Positions 1 through 6,708 of a stretch of 16,795 nucleotides of DNA are shown one piece after another. The position numbers were made by a program, and so were the translations under genes. Location of the stretch: the NCBI GenBank assembly GCA_003531115.1, contig DQHT01000124.1:1-16795 (forward strand). Reading direction: 5' to 3'. The notes under the pieces are model-generated. The model was not told the DNA's origin, ran no database searches, and saw nothing but the letters and a program-made list of their open reading frames with translations. How positions within the stretch are numbered: position 1 is the first letter of the stretch; each line of letters opens with the position of its first letter. Origin of the DNA: Bacteroidota bacterium (lineage in GTDB: Bacteria > Bacteroidota > Bacteroidia > UBA8524).

Positions 1-1532
1 TCCCAACAGGAAAAGATTCGCTTTCGATGAAACAACGTTATCCAAACGAAGAGGTCATCGCTCCGGGAACTGTCATCATTTCTGCTGCCGGAAATTGTAA
101 CGCCATCTCCAAGGTTGTGGAGCCCGTTCTGAAAAGAAATGGTGGGAATATCTATTACCTCAACCTTTCGCAAGACGGTTTTAAACTCGGAGGTTCGTCA
201 CTGGCTCAGGTTCTAAATAAGATCGGGACTGAAGTTCCATCCATAAAGGACGCGGCCTGGTTCAAAAAGGCTTTTAACCTGCTCCAGGATCTGATCAAGA
301 CCGATAAAATTGCCGCCGGACATGATGTGGGCAGCGGGGGATTGATTACTACCCTTTTGGAAATGACCTTTGCCGAGGTGAATCTGGGCGCCCGGTACGA
401 CCTGAGTTCACTGGGTGAGACGGATTCGGTAAAAGCCCTGTTCAACGAAAATATCGCTGTGGTATTTCAGGCAGAATCCGGTGTTGAAGCGCTATTCGCT
501 CAAAACGGACTCGAACTGTTTAAGATCGGTTCGGTGATGGATGGGAATACCATCCAAATCATCAATCATAGAGAAAACTTCAGTTTCAACATTTCAGAAA
601 TTCGCGATATCTGGTTTAAAACCTCCTTCCTGCTGGATTCAAAACAATCGAAAAACGGCATGGCTCAGGAGCGTTTTTCCAATTACAAAAAACAGCCCCT
701 GAACTTTAATTTTCCGGGTCATTTTAATGGCAAAGCACCTGTTCTATCCTCAAATACCCCACGACCCAAAGCAGCCATTATACGGGAAAAAGGAAGCAAC
801 TCAGAGCGTGAAATGGCCAACGCCATGTACCTGGCCGGATTTGATGTGAAAGACGTGCACATGACCGACCTTATCTCAGGCAGAGAAACCCTGGAGGATA
901 TCCAGTTTATTGGCGCTGTGGGTGGTTTTTCCAATTCCGATGTACTGGGTTCGGCAAAAGGCTGGGCCGGGGCATTTTTATACAATGACAAAGCCCAAAA
1001 CGCATTGGTGAATTTCTTCAAACGCCACGACACGCTATCTGTGGGAATTTGCAATGGTTGCCAGTTATTTATGGAACTGGAGCTGATCAATCCGGAGCAT
1101 GAGGTTCATGGTAAGATGCATTTCAATACTTCCCATAAACACGAAAGTGGCTTTACCTCGGTGAAAATCCAGAAAAACAATTCGGTGATGCTTTCTTCTC
1201 TTGAAGGAACAACTCTGGGGGTATGGATCTCACACGGAGAAGGAAAATTCAAACTGCCTTATACTGAAGATCAGTACCAGATCGTTGGGAAATATGGCTA
1301 CGAAGGCTATCCGGCCAATCCCAACGGGTCAGACTTCAATATAGCGATGATGTGCGATGTAACAGGACGCCATTTGGTTACCATGCCCCATATCGAACGC
1401 TCCACCTTCCCCTGGAACTGGGCGCATTACCCGGAAAACCGCAAACAAGACGAAGTTTCCCCCTGGTTGGAGGCTTTTGTCAATGCCAGAGTATGGCTTG
1501 AAAGGCAGTCACAATTTTCAGCTCCGGCCTAA
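1..1532 (+). CDS. purL: Phosphoribosylformylglycinamidine synthase, C-terminal part (5' end outside window)
   Basis: This is the C-terminal portion of the large single-chain FGAM synthase, which makes FGAM from FGAR, ATP and glutamine in the fourth step of purine synthesis. The frame is already open at base 3 and reads PTGKDSLSMKQRYPNEE, a conserved PurL core motif, so the ATG at 27 is internal and not the start. About 510 residues are present of roughly 1,230 usual for this type, so about 720 are missing to the left. After the second synthetase half (AGHDVGSGGL near residue 100, counting from the ATG at 27) comes a glutamine amidotransferase domain. It has GSNSEREM, the nucleophile loop GICNGCQ (Cys342) and the His455/Glu457 pair in MPHIER. 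All catalytic residues of that domain are intact. The gene ends with TAA and is followed by a terminator, so it is the last gene of its transcript. Identification is very secure. Confidence 0.97.
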   Translation, partial: PTGKDSLSMKQRYPNEEVIAPGTVIISAAGNCNAISKVVEPVLKRNGGNIYYLNLSQDGFKLGGSSLAQVLNKIGTEVPSIKDAAWFKKAFNLLQDLIKTDKIAAGHDVGSGGLITTLLEMTFAEVNLGARYDLSSLGETDSVKALFNENIAVVFQAESGVEALFAQNGLELFKIGSVMDGNTIQIINHRENFSFNISEIRDIWFKTSFLLDSKQSKNGMAQERFSNYKKQPLNFNFPGHFNGKAPVLSSNTPRPKAAIIREKGSNSEREMANAMYLAGFDVKDVHMTDLISGRETLEDIQFIGAVGGFSNSDVLGSAKGWAGAFLYNDKAQNALVNFFKRHDTLSVGICNGCQLFMELELINPEHEVHGKMHFNTSHKHESGFTSVKIQKNNSVMLSSLEGTTLGVWISHGEGKFKLPYTEDQYQIVGKYGYEGYPANPNGSDFNIAMMCDVTGRHLVTMPHIERSTFPWNWAHYPENRKQDEVSPWLEAFVNARVWLERQSQFSAPA

Positions 1533-1555
1533 CAGAATAAAAAATAGAAATAGCT

Positions 1556-1581
1556 AAAGCCGCAATTGACGGGGCTTTTTT
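1556..1581 (+). terminator. Rho-independent terminator after purL
   Basis: AAAGCC at 1556-1561 pairs with GGCTTT at 1573-1578 across an 11-base loop. A run of six T (1576-1581) overlaps the right arm. It lies 24 bases after the purL stop. The stem is only 6 bp, so strength is uncertain, but the position fits. Confidence 0.6.
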
Positions 1582-1596
1582 ACAAAATTTCTGTTT

Positions 1597-1616
1597 TTGT
1601 TAATTGCAATTAACAA
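1597..1616. promoter_or_regulatory. 20-bp perfect palindrome upstream of the ATPase gene (candidate operator)
   Basis: TTGTTAATTGCAATTAACAA is a perfect inverted repeat with no loop, so it looks like a dimer-binding DNA site more than an RNA hairpin. It covers the putative -33 TTG of the ATPase promoter, which would allow repression by occlusion. Its right half (1603-1616) recurs with two changes at 1635-1648. No regulator for it is evident among the genes shown; autoregulation by the ATPase operon is an inference. Confidence 0.55.
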
Positions 1617-1648
1617 TTTTTCATAAATTTGTTTATTGGTATTAACAA
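1603..1648 (+). repeat. Direct repeat of a 14-bp half-site, 32 bp apart, flanking the -7 box
   Basis: ATTGCAATTAACAA at 1603-1616 and ATTGGTATTAACAA at 1635-1648 agree at 12 of 14 positions. The copies start 32 bases apart, close to three helical turns. The second copy ends one base before the ATG. One copy covers the -33 side and the other the expected transcription start, an arrangement common for repressor binding. Confidence 0.5.
1604..1631 (+). promoter_or_regulatory. Bacteroidota-type promoter for the ATPase operon
   Basis: TTG at 1604-1606 and TAAATTTG at 1624-1631 are separated by 17 bases. This matches the Bacteroidota -33/-7 arrangement TTG...TAnnTTTG. Transcription would begin near 1637-1640, about ten bases before the ATG at 1650. 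The alternative TTG start at 1629 lies inside the -7 box and would therefore not be in the transcript, which favours ATG 1650. Confidence 0.6.
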
Positions 1649-1649
1649 A

Positions 1650-2846
1650 ATGGAAACCTTATTCGAAAAATTCAGGCGGAAACTGAACTTTAGCTCCCCG
1701 CAGATCCAACGCAGCATGCACCAGGACATCAACTGGAATGCCCGGATGATCGGCATTAAAGGCGCGCGGGGAGTAGGGAAAACTACCCTCCTGCTTCAGC
1801 ATATCCGTGATACGCAGAATTTTATGTCGAATGAGGTGTTGTATGTGAGTTTGGATGATATCTGGTTTAGCTCAAACCGACTCGTGGACCTTGCCGATAA
1901 ATTTGTAAAAACAGGAGGCAGGGCGCTCTATCTGGATGAAGTTCACCGTTATCCGGATTGGTCGCAGGAGCTCAAAAACATCTACGACGATTTCCCGGAA
2001 TTACAGCTCGTTTTTACCGGCTCTTCCTTGTTGGAGATCCTCAATGCCCGTGCTGACCTTAGCCGCCGTGCGGTCGTTTATACCATGCAAGGCTTGTCGT
2101 TTCGTGAATACCTCGAGATAGAGACCGAAAAAAAACTGCCCAAATTCAATTTGGAAGAAATTCTGGAAGAACACGAGGAACTGGCCCGGGAAATTCTGGA
2201 TCAGTTGCGGCCGCTGCGCTATTTCAATGATTATTTGAAATCGGGGTATTATCCCTTTTACAGGGAGGAACCTGACCTCTATTTTATGCGGATCAATGAA
2301 GTCGTTTCGATGATGCTGGAAATCGAACTTCCTCTTTTGCGGGGTATGGAACTGGCTTATGTGCGGAAGATCAAACAACTCCTGCTCATTATTGCCGATT
2401 CGGTTCCTTTTGTTCCGAATGTCAGCAAAATCAGCGAACGAACCGGCATCAACCGAACTACTCTTCTGGCTTACCTGCACTATTTGGAAGAAACGGCTCT
2501 GACCATCAACCTGTTTAAAGACGGATCGGGGTATAGTCAAATGCAAAAGCCTTCGAAAATTTACCTCGAAAACAGCAATCTTGTCTATTCACTGGCTCCG
2601 GGAAATGTGAGCCAGGGTACTTTACGGGAAACCTTTTTTGCCAATCAGGTGGGCTATAAACATGAGCTCCAATTCATCGATCAAACCGATTTTCTGGTGG
2701 ATGGATACTATGCCTTTGAAGTAGGTGGATCGGATAAAAAAAAGAAACAAATCAGCACCCTGCGCAATGCCTATATTGCTGCGGATGATATCGAATACGG
2801 CTATGAGAACAAAATTCCGCTTTGGCTATTTGGCTTTTTATATTGA
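1650..2846 (+). CDS. AAA family ATPase of the AAA_14/DUF4143 type
   Basis: This 398-residue protein has the build of the widespread AAA_14 plus DUF4143 ATPases. The Walker A loop GARGVGKT is at residues 38-45 (Lys44), Walker B is ALYLDEVH with Asp96 and Glu97, and a sensor-like strand FTGSSLLEI follows. The middle is helical, with a winged-helix-like stretch (KISERTGINRTTLLAYLHYL). The C-terminus has DFLVDGYYAFEVGG with Asp347, Glu357 and following lysines, resembling the degenerate PD-(D/E)xK nuclease-like domain of this family. No signal peptide or membrane segment is seen, so it should be cytosolic. I chose ATG 1650 because an upstream TTG (1629) lies in the promoter. It is followed three bases later by a 70-residue gene. 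The family is abundant and scattered in Bacteroidota; its cellular role is unknown, and target binding by the C-terminal domain is an inference. Confidence 0.88.
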   Translation: METLFEKFRRKLNFSSPQIQRSMHQDINWNARMIGIKGARGVGKTTLLLQHIRDTQNFMSNEVLYVSLDDIWFSSNRLVDLADKFVKTGGRALYLDEVHRYPDWSQELKNIYDDFPELQLVFTGSSLLEILNARADLSRRAVVYTMQGLSFREYLEIETEKKLPKFNLEEILEEHEELAREILDQLRPLRYFNDYLKSGYYPFYREEPDLYFMRINEVVSMMLEIELPLLRGMELAYVRKIKQLLLIIADSVPFVPNVSKISERTGINRTTLLAYLHYLEETALTINLFKDGSGYSQMQKPSKIYLENSNLVYSLAPGNVSQGTLRETFFANQVGYKHELQFIDQTDFLVDGYYAFEVGGSDKKKKQISTLRNAYIAADDIEYGYENKIPLWLFGFLY

Positions 2847-2849
2847 TAG

Positions 2850-3062
2850 ATGAGAAACACGACCAAACTCAAATTCATCCTTTATAAATACACAGTTTCC
2901 TTTGATCTGGAGGATGATTCACTCTTCACCATGACCCTGATCGATAAGGACAATGGGGAGGGTGTGGAATTTCAGGCAAAATCTTATTCTACCGTTATAA
3001 GTAAGGCATACTCCCACCTGCTCCGTGAACTAAAAAAGGAAGAAAAGGGTATCGATCGCTAA
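2850..3062 (+). CDS. Small conserved-looking hypothetical protein (70 aa)
   Basis: I do not recognise a family. The ATG lies three bases after the ATPase stop, so the two are almost certainly co-transcribed and probably translationally coupled. The first 45 residues look like beta strands (KFILYKYTVSFDLE, then FTMTLIDKDNGEGVEFQA). They are followed by a basic amphipathic helix (SKAYSHLLRELKKEEKG). This beta-hairpin-plus-helix order loosely recalls HicB-like and related small folds, but no diagnostic motif supports that. No signal peptide or membrane segment is present. The stop TAA (3060-3062) overlaps the TAG stop (3059-3061) of the convergent membrane gene. That it is a real gene is supported by coupling to the ATPase and the plausible fold. 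A remnant of a larger protein remains possible. Confidence 0.62.
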   Translation: MRNTTKLKFILYKYTVSFDLEDDSLFTMTLIDKDNGEGVEFQAKSYSTVISKAYSHLLRELKKEEKGIDR

Positions 3063-3760
3063 TTCGAAAGCCAGGCGCTGATCAGGAAACTCAGGAAGCA
3101 GAGGTTCAGGCAAAAAGAGGTGAGCAAACGCATGCGCGTGGCATGGTCGAAATCGGCGGCCAGTGAGCTTTTCCGAACCCGTGCGAACCAATAAATGCTA
3201 TACACCAGCACTGGCAGTAAAAAAAACTGCAAAACAATAAAATGCCGAACCGCTCCCTGTTCCTGAAAATGTTGCCAGGCGCAGTATTCAGCCGACAAAA
3301 AGAGCCAGGCAAAAAACCCAAAACTCCCCTGATTCCCCAGCATGCCGCTCATCGTTTGTATACCATCCCTTTTATTGAATTCATTCTGATAGAGTTGTGT
3401 GAACAAAATCAGGGAGCCCACAAAAAAGGTTATCATCATTTTGGCCCAAAGCTGATGAGAAAAATGGGCGTATTCGGAACTAAAGCCGCCTAAGGCTGCC
3501 TGTATTGCCCAATACATAACAAGCCCATAAAAAACAGACTTCCAGGAGAAATTGAGGATCGGAAATCGTTTGAGTTGGAGGATCGGAATGGAATAAAGTC
3601 GGAACAGGACCGGGTATACCAAAAAATGGAGCAGAACAAAAACCACGACAACCCGCTCCCAGCTTGCCATAGGAACCTGGCTCCAGGCAAAGAGGAAAAC
3701 GGGCAATAGAAAAAATGAAAAAGGCATCCTTACCTGGATGAGGGTCTCCTTTTTTAACAC
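3059..3760 (-). CDS. UbiA-like membrane protein, apparently internally deleted
   Basis: This 233-residue membrane protein has about six hydrophobic segments. Several stretches resemble the UbiA prenyltransferase-type proteins of Bacteroidota: RMPFSFFLLPVFLFAWSQ near the N-terminus, RLYSIPILQLKRFPILNF at 54-71, TQLYQNEFNKRDGIQTM at 121-137 and DFDHATRMRLLTSFCLN near the C-terminus. The usual members are near 290 residues, with an Asn/Asp-rich motif (like NSYxDxDE) between the first and second of these blocks. Here HFLVYP runs directly into the second block around residues 50-54 (about 3599-3613), so roughly 60 residues including the first prenyl-diphosphate-binding motif seem absent. The second motif has Asn129 where Asp is expected. 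Catalysis is therefore doubtful. The GTG start at 3760 is three bases after the AsmA stop; no in-frame start lies further upstream, and a later ATG encodes Met12. Family assignment is from remembered motifs, so moderate confidence. Confidence 0.65.
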   Translation of the reverse strand: MLKKETLIQVRMPFSFFLLPVFLFAWSQVPMASWERVVVVFVLLHFLVYPVLFRLYSIPILQLKRFPILNFSWKSVFYGLVMYWAIQAALGGFSSEYAHFSHQLWAKMMITFFVGSLILFTQLYQNEFNKRDGIQTMSGMLGNQGSFGFFAWLFLSAEYCAWQHFQEQGAVRHFIVLQFFLLPVLVYSIYWFARVRKSSLAADFDHATRMRLLTSFCLNLCFLSFLISAWLSN

Positions 3761-3763
3761 ATG

Positions 3764-6631
3764 CTATTGTTTAATTTTCTTCGCTTCCGCTTCAGCAACC
3801 AACCTGGCTTTTTCCTTTTCGGCATTGGCAATAAGGGTTTGTCCTTGTTTATCTGCTTCCGAATTGAGTCTATCGGCCTTTTCCCGGGCTTCCTGCTTCA
3901 GTTTATCCCCTGCCTTTTGAGCTGCCAGCTTTTGAATCGGATTAGATCCGGCCTCGGCCAACAATTCCGCAGCGCGTTTATCCGCTTCAGCGATCACCGC
4001 ATCCCCTTCTTTTTTTGCCGTAGCTTTTATGGATTCGGCTTGTTTTTTAGCTGCTGCAATGAGCTGATCTCCTTTTTGACTGGCCTGATCGATGAGTTTT
4101 TGTGCTTCTTCATCCACCTTTTTGATCACCTCTTCTTTTTTCTCTTCGATGATCTTTTTTCCTTCTTCTTTAAGCTGGTCCACCACATTGTCTTTGATCT
4201 CGCCCAAACTGGTCGTGATTTTCGGGTTTTTGATCGTTCCGCCCAGCAGCGCATTGATATCGATCTTATCCCACACTTTCGGGTTGATGCCCAACTTGCC
4301 AGCCTCGGCCATAAGTCCCGAGATCGCCTGATTGGCACCGGAACCCAACAAAGCTTTGGGCACACTTATTTTTAAGCGGTAATTAAGCAATTGGTCGAAG
4401 GTGGTAAAGCCGTCCTCCTGCACATGTAGCAGCACATCTTTTATTTTCAGGTCCAGGGGTTTTTTCAGGAATACTTTTCCATCCTGAACCGCATAGGCTA
4501 TTGTAGTCCCTGCAATATCCAGGCTTTTGAGCATGTCCAGCTGCAACTTATCAGCCAATGCGTTCAGGGGTTGAAAGCCTGAAATCACCGCATCTGTCGT
4601 TTTAACCAATCCTTCGCTTGTAATGGAACTTAGTACCGGACTCATATCCCCGTTCAGGAGTGTTGACAGATCGATGGAAGCATTCATTTTCCCTGAGATA
4701 TGTTCAGCGATCGGGGCAATGGTTTTGATGGTATTGAAATAAGAGAAACTTTCTTTGATGGCAATGTTCTCAAGCCCCAGTTTAATCTGCGTGGCAGGCT
4801 GCATGGGGTTTTTGGTGGAATAGGTACCGTTCATACTCACCTTTCCTCCAAAAATACCAAGGCTTACATTATTCAGGTAAAGGACCTGTTCTTTGATTTT
4901 GGCATTGCCTCCAACATTGTCCAGCACCAGGTTATCATACAGTACCTTGTTCATGGCCAGATCAAGATTGAAGTCGATATTTTCCGGAACTAAAAAAGCT
5001 TCCAGTTCCATGGTATCATTGGGTGAAGGCGCTTCCACCTGTTCTTTTCCATCTTCAGACAAAAAAGCGTTGCAATCAAAGAGCCCAGACTTAAGATCCA
5101 GCGTTCCATGAAGTGTTTCTCCTTCTTTAAAAATATAGCCGAGGTAATTTTGCATGGCGCCCTGAGCCTGAAAATCGCTGTGCCCGTATTTACCATTGAG
5201 GTCGCTGAGCACAAGTTCTTTGGGTGAAAAGGTCATGTTCATGCTGCTCAATTCGAGCGGTGTGCTTTTTCCATCCGAATAAACCAGATTTTGAATACCC
5301 AGCGAGCCTGCCGCATTCATGGCTTCATAATCATCTCCCTCAAAACTGCTCACATTTCCTTTGGCAATAAAATCGGCACGGAGCATTCCCCCTAAGCGTG
5401 TGCCTTCATCCAGAGGCATCAGCTTACTCACATTATCCAGAACCACCAATCCTTTGGCCATCATGTCTACATATGGATTCGACATGGGCTTGGTGAGCAA
5501 CAATTTCGCATCGAAGGGCTCCTTTCCGAAGAGAAAATGCAGTTTATCCAGATTTACTACCGTATGATCCAGATTTCCATCCGCATTATTTACGCGCAGG
5601 TTGATTTGAATATCGCTCAGTTTTTCAGGCAGATCGGGGTAGGCAAAGGTTCCGTTTTCAACAAGGAGTTTTACTTCAAAAGCTGGATAGGTCTCCAGTT
5701 CTGTATTCAATACCCCTTTCATATTCAGATCCAGCGCTGTATTTCCTGTCGTCTGAAGGTTCTCGAAATTTTTAGAATAAACGGTCGGGATCAGGGAAAG
5801 GATCTCTTTGAAGCTGGCTTTTTGACTCACCACCTTCATATCCATATTAATATTGTCATCGGGCATGGCTACGAATCCTTCAAAGCCAATGACCAGTGCA
5901 TTTAAACGGAGGGAGTTTTCTTTGAAATCAAAACGCATTCCCGGCATATTGATGCCCAGGTTGCAGGTCAATTCGGTATTCACCTGATTCAGGTAAGCAA
6001 TACCTTCCATCGAATAGCTCATCGACTGGATGGTGGTGAGGGTTTCGAGGATAAAGTCATCCTGTGAAAAATCGCCCTTTCCATTGTGGTTAAAGCCGAG
6101 CAGTTCTGCCCGCATTATACCTTCTTCGTCGTCATAAATGATCTGCGCATCCTTTATCTCATACTTTTTTAAACTGACCTTAAAAGGAGCCGCTTCTTCT
6201 CCGGTTGAGTCGGGCATTTCTGCGTCATCATCGGGTTTTGTGATATCCCAGTTTGCTGATCCATCAGGCAAAACATGGGCATGTATCCTGGGTTCGTTTA
6301 AAAATATGGAACGGATGCGTATCTCGTCGCCTTTGATCACACTCATGATATCCAGGGTTGCCCTGAATTCTTTCATGGCCATAAGGGTATCCCCTTCAAA
6401 CTTACCCGAATTCAGCACTTCGATCTTATCAATGCCAATGCTCAGATTTGGAAAGCTCCTTAGGAGGCTGAGACTGATATCATTATCAAAATTGACCGTT
6501 GCCGTGAGTTCTTCGTTAACAACCTGCTTTATCTTTTCTACGATCTTACCTTTAAACAGAATAGGAATGGCGATAATAAGTCCCAGAAAAATACCCAGGA
6601 GGATGAGTAGGATAAGCAATAATTTTTTCAT
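3764..6631 (-). CDS. AsmA-family envelope protein with a repetitive charged C-terminal tail
   Basis: This 955-residue protein starts with a single hydrophobic segment (residues 3-28, after MKK), which anchors it in the inner membrane. A long beta-rich region follows, with the AsmA-type opening (SFPNLSIGIDKIEV, then MAMKEFRATLDIMSVIKGDEIRIRSI near residues 60-110). An AsmA-like C-terminal domain lies around 560-800 (MNGTYSTKNP, FNTIKTIAPIAEHISGKM, ALLGGTIKNPKI). AsmA proteins are thought to act in the periplasm in outer-membrane assembly or lipid transport. Residues from about 808 to the end leave this fold and become a Lys/Glu/Ala-rich helix, entered separately as a repeat. Start ATG 6631 is clear, with the membrane segment directly after it. 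It follows a terminator and precedes the UbiA-like gene by three bases, suggesting a two-gene envelope operon. A box TATTTTTA (6649-6656, minus strand) could be a weak -7 element. Confidence 0.88.
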   Translation of the reverse strand: MKKLLLILLILLGIFLGLIIAIPILFKGKIVEKIKQVVNEELTATVNFDNDISLSLLRSFPNLSIGIDKIEVLNSGKFEGDTLMAMKEFRATLDIMSVIKGDEIRIRSIFLNEPRIHAHVLPDGSANWDITKPDDDAEMPDSTGEEAAPFKVSLKKYEIKDAQIIYDDEEGIMRAELLGFNHNGKGDFSQDDFILETLTTIQSMSYSMEGIAYLNQVNTELTCNLGINMPGMRFDFKENSLRLNALVIGFEGFVAMPDDNINMDMKVVSQKASFKEILSLIPTVYSKNFENLQTTGNTALDLNMKGVLNTELETYPAFEVKLLVENGTFAYPDLPEKLSDIQINLRVNNADGNLDHTVVNLDKLHFLFGKEPFDAKLLLTKPMSNPYVDMMAKGLVVLDNVSKLMPLDEGTRLGGMLRADFIAKGNVSSFEGDDYEAMNAAGSLGIQNLVYSDGKSTPLELSSMNMTFSPKELVLSDLNGKYGHSDFQAQGAMQNYLGYIFKEGETLHGTLDLKSGLFDCNAFLSEDGKEQVEAPSPNDTMELEAFLVPENIDFNLDLAMNKVLYDNLVLDNVGGNAKIKEQVLYLNNVSLGIFGGKVSMNGTYSTKNPMQPATQIKLGLENIAIKESFSYFNTIKTIAPIAEHISGKMNASIDLSTLLNGDMSPVLSSITSEGLVKTTDAVISGFQPLNALADKLQLDMLKSLDIAGTTIAYAVQDGKVFLKKPLDLKIKDVLLHVQEDGFTTFDQLLNYRLKISVPKALLGSGANQAISGLMAEAGKLGINPKVWDKIDINALLGGTIKNPKITTSLGEIKDNVVDQLKEEGKKIIEEKKEEVIKKVDEEAQKLIDQASQKGDQLIAAAKKQAESIKATAKKEGDAVIAEADKRAAELLAEAGSNPIQKLAAQKAGDKLKQEAREKADRLNSEADKQGQTLIANAEKEKARLVAEAEAKKIKQ
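3767..4138 (-). repeat. 22-residue amphipathic helical repeats in the AsmA-like protein tail
   Basis: Residues 832-952 break into five units of about 22. They begin KEEVIKKVDE (832), GDQLIAAAKK (854), GDAVIAEADK (876), GDKLKQEARE (908) and GQTLIANAEK (930). The third unit is 32 long because of an insert, GSNPIQKLAA. The pattern is Gly-Asp, then a hydrophobic pair, then Ala at fixed steps between Lys/Glu. This is the periodicity expected of an 11/22-mer amphipathic helix, as in apolipoprotein-like or hendecad coiled-coil proteins. The DNA copies are diverged, so the repeat shows at protein level only. Confidence 0.7.
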
Positions 6632-6657
6632 GCTGCAACGAATTTTCGTAAAAATAC

Positions 6658-6699
6658 AAAAGCCGGACAGCCTTTACGTGGCTATCCGGCTTTTTTTTT
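6658..6699 (-). terminator. Strong rho-independent terminator after the propeller gene
   Basis: AAAAGCCGGACAGCC (6658-6672) and GGCTATCCGGCTTTT (6680-6694) form a stem of about 15 pairs with one mismatch (6668/6684) and a 7-base loop. Read on the minus strand the hairpin is followed by TTTTGTATTTTT. It lies just past the propeller stop and before the AsmA gene, so it separates the two operons. The T-run on the plus strand means it could also stop antisense transcripts. Confidence 0.85.
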
Positions 6700-6708
6700 G
6701 AAATTCGA

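Noticed and set aside
27..29. ATG as the start of purL
   Set aside because: The conserved motif PTGKDSLSM crosses this codon and the frame is open to the window edge, so the Met is internal.
2001..2546. 181-codon minus-strand frame
   Set aside because: It is antisense to the well-supported ATPase gene and has no recognisable motif.
3761..4375. Phe-rich 204-codon plus-strand frame that looks like a membrane protein
   Set aside because: The Phe/Leu richness is the complement of Lys/Glu codons in the AsmA-like repeat tail on the other strand.
6138..6701. 187-codon frame on the plus strand
   Set aside because: It is antisense to the AsmA-like start region and runs through the terminator hairpin; no sensible protein features.
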